From positions 62,001 to 126,000 of the forward strand of contig JAFZFP010000023.1 of NCBI GenBank assembly GCA_017555905.1: 64,000 bases of DNA. Direction: 5' to 3'. The translations under genes were made by a program, and so were the position numbers. Shown one piece after another: positions 41,864-50,600 of this stretch. Every line of letters begins with the position of its first letter. The first letter of the stretch is position 1. The notes beneath the pieces were generated by a model. That model worked only from the letters and a program-made list of their open reading frames with translations, had not been told where the DNA came from and ran no database searches. The stretch comes from Alistipes sp. (GTDB lineage Bacteria; Bacteroidota; Bacteroidia; Bacteroidales; Rikenellaceae).

Positions 41864-43357
41864 ATGAACTCTACAATATTGATTGCTATAGTTGGCTTTG
41901 TACTTAGTGCCGTTATTGCCTATGTCGTGGGCCGCAGATTAGGGTCTGGCGACGATACCTCCATTCGCAAGGTGCTTCAGGAGCGAGAGCAGAAGATAGA
42001 GCAACAGAGAGACGAGATTCTGCGCCTTACGGCTCAGCGCGATGTGGAGAGGTCGCGCCGTGAGCAACTGGAGTTGCAACTCGAACAGACACGCCAAGAG
42101 GCGCAACGCTCGCTCAACGAGCAGTTGTCGCAACTCAAGGAGTTCTATGAGCGAGAGATGACGCAGATGAGAGAGACCTCGGAGCGTCTCGTGGCACAAC
42201 TCAAGGAGATGAATGAGAAGCAGGTGGAGAGCCAGATGGCTCTTATACGTGAACAGATGCAGACAACCTCGGAGCGCGTACTCAAGGCTCGTCAGGAGGA
42301 GTTGGGGGCGCAAAACATAGAGCAGGTGGCCAAGATTGTAGATCCTATAAATACGGGTCTGCGCCTTATGCGCGAGGCCTTGGATAGTAGCAAGAGGGAA
42401 CACCAGCAGACTATGACACACCTCGACGCAACGATACGTGCCAATATGGAGCGAAGCACCTCGTTGGGAGAGACTGCAGATAGGCTTACTCGTGCCTTGC
42501 TTGGCAAGACAAAGGTGCAGGGTAACTTCGGTGAGTTGAAACTTAAGCAACTTCTCGAGGATCTTGGTCTTAAGGAGAATGAGCAGTACACCACCCAGCA
42601 GACCCTAACCACGCGCTACGGCAAGAGCATCAAGACTGAGGAGGATAGAAGGCTTGTTCCCGACTTTATCCTTCACTTTCCAGGCAACCGCGATATCATC
42701 GTGGACTCTAAGGTGAGCCTTGTAAGTTACGAGCAATATGTAAATGCCGAGGATGAGTTCCAGCGCAACGACTACCTCGCAGCCCATATTAAGAGTGTGA
42801 GGGATCACGTCAAGGGTCTTGCACGCAAGGATTATAGTCGCTATCTCGATGCCCAGTACTCAAAATTGAACTTCGTGATTATGTATATGTTCCACGAGGG
42901 AGCGCTAAACCTCGCCCTTGTGAACGATACGGCCCTCTGGCGAGAAGCCTACGACCAGGGTGTGCTTATTATGGGGCCTCAGACGATGTATATGAACCTC
43001 AGAGTGCTTGAACTTATGTGGACACAGAGCCGACAGTTGCAGTACCAGAAGGCCATAATCAAGGAGGCCGAACTTATCATCGAGCGAGTGCAGCTCTTTG
43101 CCAAGCGCTTCAAGGATATCGAGGGTTGCCTTACCGCTACACGCGAGAGTTTCGACAGCCTGAAGTTGCTTATGGCCGATAGTGGCAAGAGTATCATCAC
43201 CCCTGCTCGCAACCTTATTGCCTACGGTGTTAAGGAGTCGAAGTCTACGACCTCGAAGAGGGGTAAAAACTCAAAGGTGAGCCTCTCGGAGGTTGCACTT
43301 GAGGGGGATGTGGCGGAGATCGCCGAGGAGGATGTTATAGAGGAGATTGCCGATTAG
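41864..43357 (+). CDS. rmuC: DNA recombination protein RmuC
   Basis: 497 aa. N-terminal membrane anchor (1-22), a long coiled coil rich in Gln/Glu/Arg (about 30-170), then the RmuC domain: LLGKTKVQGNFGELKLKQLLEDLGL, VPDFILHFPGNRDIIVDSKVSLVSYEQYV and GVLIMGPQTMYMNLRVLELMW. The domain belongs to the restriction-endonuclease-like superfamily and limits DNA inversions in E. coli. The acidic C-terminal tail is variable. Confidence 0.94.
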   Translation: MNSTILIAIVGFVLSAVIAYVVGRRLGSGDDTSIRKVLQEREQKIEQQRDEILRLTAQRDVERSRREQLELQLEQTRQEAQRSLNEQLSQLKEFYEREMTQMRETSERLVAQLKEMNEKQVESQMALIREQMQTTSERVLKARQEELGAQNIEQVAKIVDPINTGLRLMREALDSSKREHQQTMTHLDATIRANMERSTSLGETADRLTRALLGKTKVQGNFGELKLKQLLEDLGLKENEQYTTQQTLTTRYGKSIKTEEDRRLVPDFILHFPGNRDIIVDSKVSLVSYEQYVNAEDEFQRNDYLAAHIKSVRDHVKGLARKDYSRYLDAQYSKLNFVIMYMFHEGALNLALVNDTALWREAYDQGVLIMGPQTMYMNLRVLELMWTQSRQLQYQKAIIKEAELIIERVQLFAKRFKDIEGCLTATRESFDSLKLLMADSGKSIITPARNLIAYGVKESKSTTSKRGKNSKVSLSEVALEGDVAEIAEEDVIEEIAD

Positions 43358-43421
43358 TAGCACTCGATTCGGTCTGACCAAGAAAAAAATAACAAAAATA
43401 TTTTTGAAGAAATTTATATGT

Positions 43422-43461
43422 ATTGCCATAAGGCTATTTAGGCCTTGTGGCAATCTCTTTT
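43422..43461 (+). terminator. Terminator after rmuC
   Basis: 13-bp stem ATTGCCATAAGGC / GCCTTGTGGCAAT (one G-U) and CTCTTTT. Confidence 0.83.
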
Positions 43462-43606
43462 ATATGGTTATATCGTTTATGTTCAATGCGTTAAGCCGCT
43501 ACAATAGGTTCGCAATAGTGTTGAGCGAGAGATGTTGTGTTTATGCCAATCTGCATATATTATATATAGTATAATTTTTGCTTATATAAGGATAAATATT
43601 TTTTGT
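43462..43606. other. AT-rich intergenic DNA
   Basis: Between the rmuC terminator and the promoter at 43607; nothing else is recognised. Confidence 0.5.
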
Positions 43607-43637
43607 TTGCATAATTAGTTTTATTGCCATATATTTG
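43607..43637 (+). promoter_or_regulatory. Promoter of a candidate small RNA
   Basis: TTG 43607-43609, 20-base spacer, TATATTTG 43630-43637. Confidence 0.7.
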
Positions 43638-43643
43638 CATCGA

Positions 43644-43812
43644 AAACCAATAAAAACAACGAAAAAAGATATAGTAATATAAGTTAGGTATAATAAATAG
43701 GTTAATGATAAAAGGGTAAGATGTAAGCGTAAAATTAGTAGTGTAAAAAGTTAATAATTGTTTGTGTCCGTGAGGGTTGTCCAGCATCTGCTGGGCAACC
43801 CAATCTTTTTTC
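43644..43812 (+). ncRNA. Candidate A-rich small RNA, ~170 nt
   Basis: A consensus promoter (43607-43637) and a strong intrinsic terminator (stem GGGTTGTCCAG / CTGGGCAACCC at 43774-43801, then T-rich) enclose about 170 bases with no useful reading frame. Every ATG in it is followed by a stop within four codons. The body is very A-rich and poorly structured, the 3' end is a stable hairpin. It could be a trans-acting regulator, but I cannot match it to a named RNA family. Transcription start is approximate. Confidence 0.5.
43774..43812 (+). terminator. Terminator of the candidate small RNA
   Basis: 11-bp stem with one G-U, six-base loop CATCTG, followed by AATCTTTTTT. Confidence 0.85.
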
Positions 43813-43822
43813 TGGAAATAAT

Positions 43823-43859
43823 TAAGGGTGTGCCCACCAAGTTGAAGGACACACCCTTA
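43823..43859 (-). terminator. Terminator of the ABC transporter operon
   Basis: 10-bp perfect stem TAAGGGTGTG / CACACCCTTA just beyond the permease stop codon, with an AT-rich run on the downstream side. Confidence 0.75.
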
Positions 43860-43877
43860 GTTGTCGTTAAGCGTCAT

Positions 43878-45158
43878 CTACTGGCGAATCCAGCGCCAAA
43901 GGTCGCCCCACGATGGTCGCTTGCCGTGCATAAAGATTCCGACACGGTAGATCTTCGCAGCCAGCCATGTAGTGAATATAAAGGTGCCGTAGAGTACTAT
44001 AAGTGAGGTGACAATCTCCCACGTTGGGATGCCAAATGGTATTCGGGCCACCATAACCACAGGAGAGGTAAATGGTATCATCGAGCCCCAGAAGACGAGC
44101 GACGAGTTGGGGTCGCTAAAGACGGATGTCATAACAATCATCGAGAGGATGATAGGCAACATAATGACGGTATTGAACTGCTGTCCATCCTGCACAGAAT
44201 CTACCGCCGAGCCCGCTGCAGCATAGAGCGAGGCGTAGAGCAGGAAGCCTCCGAGGATGAAGAGCAAAAGGTAGGCAAAGAGCATAGCGATATAGCCCGT
44301 ATCGCCCAATGTGCCAACCACCGTACCAAGCATCATATCGTTCGTAGCAGCGATATCGGCTGGCAGAAGCGTTGGGAGCAGGAACTTAGAGGATGATATT
44401 ACGAGGAGGGCCCAGATGCCAATCTGTGTGATGGCTACAAGGGCGATGCCCAATATCTTACCCATCATAAGTTGGAATGGGGTACACGTAGTGACCATAA
44501 CGTCGAGGACTCTCGATGACTTCTCCTCGACTACGGAGGTGAGTACCATCTGTCCATAGAGCAGGATGACCATATAGAGCAACATACCAAGCACCAAACC
44601 AAGGATATAGTTCATACCCGAAGAGGTACTCTCCATACTCTCCTCGGCACCTGTGCCGTCGTTGAGGTAGGTGCTTAGTTCGATGTTTGTCTCTACGTTA
44701 GCCAATATCTCGTCGAGGTTGTCGATGTCGTAGGCCAAGAGTTTTTCTCGTTCGACAATCGAGGATATCTGTGTCGCTATATTCTCTTCGAGCATTGGTG
44801 AGAGCGAACTATTGGTGATAAGTTGCACGGAGTCTCGGGCTTCGATCTCCTCACCTATGTAGAGGACACCAAAGATGCCACTCTCCTCGTTATAGACGTT
44901 GCAGGCCTCGGCCTTGCTCAGTATGCTCTCCTCGACAAATAGAATCTCGGCCGAGGGTTGTAGCTTGTCGGCAACACGGCCCGACTTGTCGATAACGACA
45001 ATCTGCTTCTGGTCGCTGGTGCTGTATAGCATCATCAACGTAGGGGCAACCATAAGGCCTATCATAAGGATAGGCATAAGGAGTGTGACGATGATAAAGG
45101 ACTTCTTGCGAACGCGCTCCAAATACTCGCGTTCTATAATGAGATACATCTTCTTCAT
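43878..45158 (-). CDS. ABC-2 type transporter permease (NatB-like)
   Basis: 426 aa. One N-terminal membrane helix (FIIVTLLMPILMIGLMVAPTLM), a large extracytoplasmic domain (about 45-180), then five or six helices in the C-terminal half starting YILGLVLGMLLYMVILLYGQMVLTSVVEEKSSRVLDVMVTT. The EEKSSR motif is typical of this family, which includes Na+ and peptide exporters. It begins 11 bases after the ATPase gene and forms the transporter with it. Substrate unknown. Confidence 0.9.
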   Translation of the reverse strand: MKKMYLIIEREYLERVRKKSFIIVTLLMPILMIGLMVAPTLMMLYSTSDQKQIVVIDKSGRVADKLQPSAEILFVEESILSKAEACNVYNEESGIFGVLYIGEEIEARDSVQLITNSSLSPMLEENIATQISSIVEREKLLAYDIDNLDEILANVETNIELSTYLNDGTGAEESMESTSSGMNYILGLVLGMLLYMVILLYGQMVLTSVVEEKSSRVLDVMVTTCTPFQLMMGKILGIALVAITQIGIWALLVISSSKFLLPTLLPADIAATNDMMLGTVVGTLGDTGYIAMLFAYLLLFILGGFLLYASLYAAAGSAVDSVQDGQQFNTVIMLPIILSMIVMTSVFSDPNSSLVFWGSMIPFTSPVVMVARIPFGIPTWEIVTSLIVLYGTFIFTTWLAAKIYRVGIFMHGKRPSWGDLWRWIRQ

Positions 45159-45169
45159 AACTGCACGCT

Positions 45170-46096
45170 TTAAAGTGTACCGTTCACGGCACGGATGAAT
45201 ATGTCGTTCATTGAGGGCATAACCTCACGCAAGGCTCTTAGCTCGCAATTGTCGTTGAGCGAGGCGATGACCGCACGTATGTCTCTATCTTCGGGGATAT
45301 GTATCTTTGTCTGGCGGAAGCCTCCGACCACACCAACACTCTGTCCAATGGTTGTAGCACGTCCTGCCAAGGCCTGCTCGAATGAGGTGTCCGAGGCGCG
45401 GTGAAGAACCTCGAAATTGTTACCTCCAGCCGAACGACGAATCTCCTCCACAGAGCCTGAGAGGATGTTATGCGACTTGTTGATAAGGGTGATATGGTCG
45501 CAAATCTCCTCAACCGATGCCATATTGTGGGTCGAGAATATCACCGTAGCACCACGGTCGCGAAGTCCCAAGATCTCCTCTTTAAGGAGGTTGGCATTGA
45601 TGGGGTCGAAGCCCGAGAATGGCTCGTCGAAGATGAGCAACTTAGGTTCGTGAACAACGGTGGTGATGAACTGCACCTTCTGGGCCATACCCTTAGAGAG
45701 GTCCTCGACCTTCTTGTCCCACCAGTCGGCGATAGAGAGTCTCTCGAACCAATGGCGTAGGCGATGCTCTGCCTCGCGGCCCTCCAGGCCCCTTAGACGT
45801 GCAAAGAATAGGGCTTGCTCACCGACACGCATCTTCTTGTAGAGGCCTCGCTCCTCGGGCATATAACCTATCTTGAAGATATCGTTGGCTGTGAGTGTCT
45901 TGCCATCGAGTAGCACACTACCTGAATCGGCTAAGGTAATGCGTGTGATAACACGTATAAGGGTGGTCTTGCCAGCACCATTAGGGCCAAGGAGTCCGTA
46001 GACCGCTCCGCGAGGCACGTTTAGCGACACATCGTCCAGTGCCTTATGGCCCGTATAACTCTTGCTGACCCTCTCAATCTGAAGAATGTTGTCCAT
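45170..46096 (-). CDS. ABC transporter ATP-binding protein
   Basis: 308 aa. Walker A GPNGAGKTT, signature LSKGMAQKVQ, Walker B LLIFDEPFSGFDP and the switch His in STHNMASVEEICDHI. A C-terminal ~80-residue extension is typical of the NatA/CcmA-like group. A promoter -7 element TATCTTTG (complement 46114-46121) lies 17 bases upstream. First gene of a two-gene operon. Confidence 0.95.
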   Translation of the reverse strand: MDNILQIERVSKSYTGHKALDDVSLNVPRGAVYGLLGPNGAGKTTLIRVITRITLADSGSVLLDGKTLTANDIFKIGYMPEERGLYKKMRVGEQALFFARLRGLEGREAEHRLRHWFERLSIADWWDKKVEDLSKGMAQKVQFITTVVHEPKLLIFDEPFSGFDPINANLLKEEILGLRDRGATVIFSTHNMASVEEICDHITLINKSHNILSGSVEEIRRSAGGNNFEVLHRASDTSFEQALAGRATTIGQSVGVVGGFRQTKIHIPEDRDIRAVIASLNDNCELRALREVMPSMNDIFIRAVNGTL

Positions 46097-46178
46097 AGCA
46101 AATCAATTTTACACAAAGATAGGCAATTTCAAAACAATAAAAAAGAGTTTGCCGGTTTTTTATTGCAAAGGAATCACT

Positions 46179-46186
46179 ATCTTTGC
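46179..46186 (+). promoter_or_regulatory. -7 element TATCTTTG of the glycoside hydrolase-like gene
   Basis: TATCTTTG 20 bases before the start codon. Confidence 0.6.
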
Positions 46187-46206
46187 GACAATAAAACAGA
46201 GAGATT

Positions 46207-47541
46207 ATGCTAAGAAATATAGCAAATGTGGCAATGCTCGCCATAGCACTGATTATCGGAGTGGAGGCGATGGCGCAAGCGCGCATAGCTCGCACGGAGT
46301 TCGTATGTTACGACAAGCGTGAGGATGCGAAACGTGACGTAAGGAGTGGTATCGACAAATATATAGCCATAGCACCTACCTTGCAATTCGAGAATGCAAC
46401 GGGAAGTGTGCGTGCCGTTTACGAGCAGACTATCGAGGTGCCAGCATCGTGGAACGACTATAATGCCTACCTCCATACCGAGAATGTTGGGGCGGACTAC
46501 ACCATATTCGTAAATGGCAAACAGGTGACTGAGCCGATAGATAGGTTTACACCTACGGAGACCTTCATTTCGCCATACATCGACCAGGGAGAGAATACCA
46601 TAGCGATTGTTGTGGTGGAGGAGTCGTATATGAGACTCCTCGACGAGGGGTTGGAGCAGAGCAATCGTGCTAAGTTCGAGAACTGCTACATCTTTGCTCA
46701 GCGCAAGTTGGGTATCTACGACTACAACGTGCGTCTCGTGCCTGATTCGTTGGAGCGCTTCGCACAGTTGCAATTGGACATCGTTGCGAACAACTCCTTC
46801 TCAACAGATGAGGTTATTGAACTCGGCTACGATATCTATGCCCCAGATGGCAAGTTGATTGACTATAGCGTAAATGGCTATGAGATAGCAGGTTTCTCGC
46901 GTGATACGGTGAACTATACCCCTTGGGTCTATAACTCGAATCCAAATCGTTGGTCGCCATCAAATCCCAAATTATACGACCTTACGTTATACATAAAACT
47001 CAGTGGCATCCTCAGGGAGTATATACCACTTAAGGTGGGCTTTGCAAAGTATGGCTTTAACGACAAGGGTGAGATTACTGCCTTCGGAAAGCCTATCGCA
47101 ATAAACAAGGCTCGCTATAACGCAATGGCAGATAGGGCAACGGCCGAGCGCGAGATAAAGGCGTTGAAAGCCAAGGGTATCAACACCCTGTGCCCCGACT
47201 ACCCACAGCCAGAGTGGTTTTATGATATTTGTGATAGTGTTGGCATCTATGTTATCGACTGCGCAACAATCTCTTCGCCCTCGAAGGCTGAGGATCGCTC
47301 GGTGGAGGGTACGCCAGCAAATATGCCGTGGCTGGAGGAGGAGTATCTCTGGCGTGTTGAGGCTATGTATCGCAGGGCGCAAAACCACGTCTCAATAATC
47401 GCCTTCCGCCTTGCGGGAGATGGTTCGGGAAATGGCTACAATATGTACAAGGCCTACGAGCGATTGAAGTCGTTTGGAGACGAACGTGCCATAATCTACG
47501 AGGGGGCCGATGGCGAATGGAACAGCGACCTCGACTGGTAA
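46207..47541 (+). CDS. Glycoside hydrolase family 2-like protein, catalytically degenerate
   Basis: 444 aa. Signal peptide (…IIGVEAMAQA), a jelly-roll sugar-binding-like domain (YEQTIEVPASWNDYNAYLHTENVGADYTIFVNGKQV), an immunoglobulin-like domain, then part of a TIM barrel (NKARYNAMADRATAEREIKALKAKGINTLCPDYPQPEWFYDICDSVGIYVIDC). The usual acid/base motif GNESGNG is replaced by GDGSGNG, losing the Glu. The protein ends at YEGADGEWNSDLDW, before the nucleophile would be reached. It is therefore probably not a beta-galactosidase but a carbohydrate-binding or remnant protein. Confidence 0.78.
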   Translation: MLRNIANVAMLAIALIIGVEAMAQARIARTEFVCYDKREDAKRDVRSGIDKYIAIAPTLQFENATGSVRAVYEQTIEVPASWNDYNAYLHTENVGADYTIFVNGKQVTEPIDRFTPTETFISPYIDQGENTIAIVVVEESYMRLLDEGLEQSNRAKFENCYIFAQRKLGIYDYNVRLVPDSLERFAQLQLDIVANNSFSTDEVIELGYDIYAPDGKLIDYSVNGYEIAGFSRDTVNYTPWVYNSNPNRWSPSNPKLYDLTLYIKLSGILREYIPLKVGFAKYGFNDKGEITAFGKPIAINKARYNAMADRATAEREIKALKAKGINTLCPDYPQPEWFYDICDSVGIYVIDCATISSPSKAEDRSVEGTPANMPWLEEEYLWRVEAMYRRAQNHVSIIAFRLAGDGSGNGYNMYKAYERLKSFGDERAIIYEGADGEWNSDLDW

Positions 47542-47583
47542 GATATAGGGCATATCCAATTTCGGATACGCCCTATATCTTTT
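47540..47583. terminator. Bidirectional terminator between the GH2-like and NLR-like genes
   Basis: 18-bp stem AAGATATAGGGCATATCC / GGATACGCCCTATATCTT with one G-U and a T-rich tail in both directions. Confidence 0.88.
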
Positions 47584-47612
47584 AGATGTGATTACTTTCT
47601 GTTGGTATAACT

Positions 47613-50600
47613 CTATGAGTTGCTTTTGCGAAAGTATTGAGTGAGATAGTCTTTGAATCTATTGTTTTCTGCGATATCCCTCCAAAGAGAGAATGGATTA
47701 TACTGTTTATATCCACGTCTATTGTTGAGGATATAATTGAGACAAAGGCTCTTGCAGTCGGATATATTCTCCTCCTTGAGTAGGATATCGACGATAACGG
47801 CAACCTCTTCCAGGTCTTGATTGGCCTTGGTGTAGACACTGCTATAGTTCTTAATGGCGTCCTTCAAGCAGCTCTTCTTGCCACTCTCGTCGTAGCAGAA
47901 GTTACCATCGAACCAATCGATAATGGTGCTTATAAGGCGTTTGCGATCGCATTGTTCGGCAAAATAGGTTACGGTCTGCACATCTATATCCATCATCCAC
48001 GTCTCGGTTTCGCGGAAGATGTCGAGGAGTTTATAGATATCTATCTTGCGTTGGTTGTAGATATCTCCCCAGCAGTTGTTGAGGATCTTTGTAGCTTTGG
48101 CAGAATCTGTCGTCACATCAAGTAGGTTGCCCTGCTTGATTAGTAGTAGCGCATAGATATAGGCATTTACCACCGTTATATTAATCTGCTCGGGGTTATT
48201 CAGGATATCGGCCTTGAACTCCTCGATGGTGTTTGTTTCGCTTGTTCTGTCGTAGGTTTTTTGTTGTTGTACGTAGCGTTTGTTGATTAGTTTGTGCATA
48301 CGCGCGCCAATAGCCTCGGTTCTATAGCGTAGGTTGTCGAAGCCATACGTAGTGAATATTTCATCAAGTTCTGCCTCTGTTCTTGCAGTAAGTATCAGTG
48401 ATATACACATCTGAATACTACGGTGCAGACTTGGCGTAGAGGGGTCATTGAGGGAGTCTATTTTATTCAAGAACGCAATCATCTTCTCAAAACGATGGTC
48501 GTTGAATTTATTGAATTTCTCCTGCTCGATGGCTCTAAACACCATATTTACATACGTCTGGGTCAGTGCGATGCCATTATTCTCGCGATATGTCTCCACC
48601 TGGTCTACCGTTAGCAAATGTCGCTGAATGGTGTACCAAAACATCTTGATCTTTGGGATGTTGAACAAGATGTTGGTGTCGATGGTGATAGTGCCATTAC
48701 CCCGATCTATCCAGAATAGTTTGTGGCTTACGGGATTAGGTAACCTCTCTATGGTGAGGAAATCTACGCCCTTGCGGTTGAGTCTTGCCACCTCGGCCAT
48801 TAGGTTATAGATATCATTATGCACGATACACTTCATCTGTTCAAAAGTTCTGTAGATAAACGTGCCATCGATATAGGCTATATTATTGACCATTAGGTGG
48901 TTTACATATTCCTTGAAGTTGTTCCACACGGTAACTTTATCTTCGTAGGCGATCTCGACCTCATTATCAAAGTTGCTGATAAACGAAGGTACGTAGTGGT
49001 AGAGTTCTGCCATCATCCTCACCACCTCGTCGCGAGTGAAGTGGTTGGCAAAATAGGTGTAGGCATCTTTTAAAATCTCGTTGAGCAGGTTGAGATCTTT
49101 ATTCTCTTTTGCCCACCATATCATCGGCTCATAGATGTTGTTATCCTTGCGGAATGACGTATCATTAATGGCGTCGATAAATTTTTTAGTGCTGTCATAG
49201 TCGGGGAATATATCCCTGTTTTTGATATATACCGAGAGGATGCCGTTATGGGCATTAAGGTTGTAGTCCATAACGATAGGTCGTAACTCAACATTGTCCA
49301 CAAGTCTGTTGTACAACTCGTCGAGTCTCTTGATATAGTTAGTATCTCGATTAGCACGATAGAAAAGTTTGTTGTAGAATACGGCATTCACACGTACAGA
49401 ATCTATCTCTGCCTTATTTAAGCCATATTTTGCCATATAGTCGATATTCTTGCCATTGGGATCTAAGATATCGAATATATCGTCGATACTCAACTTGTCG
49501 AATACGGGCACAAGCGCCATATCCGAGAGTATTCGGTTCTCGTCTACGTTATGCCACTTACGAAGGATGTCGAAGCAGGTGCTTGCCCCGATGCTCCTAA
49601 TCTTTAAGTAGCACGAGAGGGCTGTTTCGTCTCTTAGTTTCGAAGGGTCGGCATCTTGAATATTCATCAGTCTGAGGCAGGTATTGGCATCGCTTAGTGT
49701 CTCGGCTTTGCTCATCAATTGGTTGAGGGTGATGAAGTTAGTCTGCTCGTCTTTGTCGTTTACCAGTGGCAATAACTGCTCGAAAGTGAGGAACTTATTC
49801 TTGAACAGATGCGACAATGTGCTGAAGTCGTGTCGGTCAGAATCTATCATCTTTTTGTAGGCCTGCAACGCATCGAACTCGTCGAGTAGTATAAGGAGTT
49901 GATTCAGTGCGCCTATTCGTACTGGGTTGAGGTTGTATTCTGTGTCAATCTCCTCTTTGCCAATGATAGTGCGGGTAACATCTAATTCGAATACGAAGTC
50001 GAAGAGTCTCTTGCGATCCTCGTAACTGAGACGCTTGGCGATAGTCCTAATCGCTCTGAGAAGTCTCCAAAAGAAGTTCCCGCGAACGCTATCTTTGAGG
50101 TAATCCTTACTATAGATGTCGTTCTTGATTTTGTCAAGTATATCGCGAAGTTCGTCGTAGCTGTCTACCTTGCATAGGGCAGTAATCAATGCTTCGCCTA
50201 CACGAGGGATAAAGACTTTGGTGTAGAGTCCGTCTATATCAACATCACCCTGTTCTTCCTCTTCGTCAAATTCATCTTCCGTATTTGTTACAGAGGTCAT
50301 ATCATAATCATCGAGCTTGGAGTTCGCAATAAAATTAATCTCCTTGTCTACGTCAAGAGTCTTTTGCGATAGGAATGGGCTTATGCGACTGATGTTGAAG
50401 ATGTCGTTTAGATCCTCTTCAGTGAATGGTGCTTTCCACGACATATCTTCATTGAAGATATAATCCAATATAATCTTCTCTTCACCCATCATCAAGGTGC
50501 GATTGCTCTTAGAGAACATAGCATAAACAACACGTTTATATAACTTTATAGCAGCGCTACTGTCCTTGTTTTTCTCATCGAGTTTTTCGATATACTCCTT

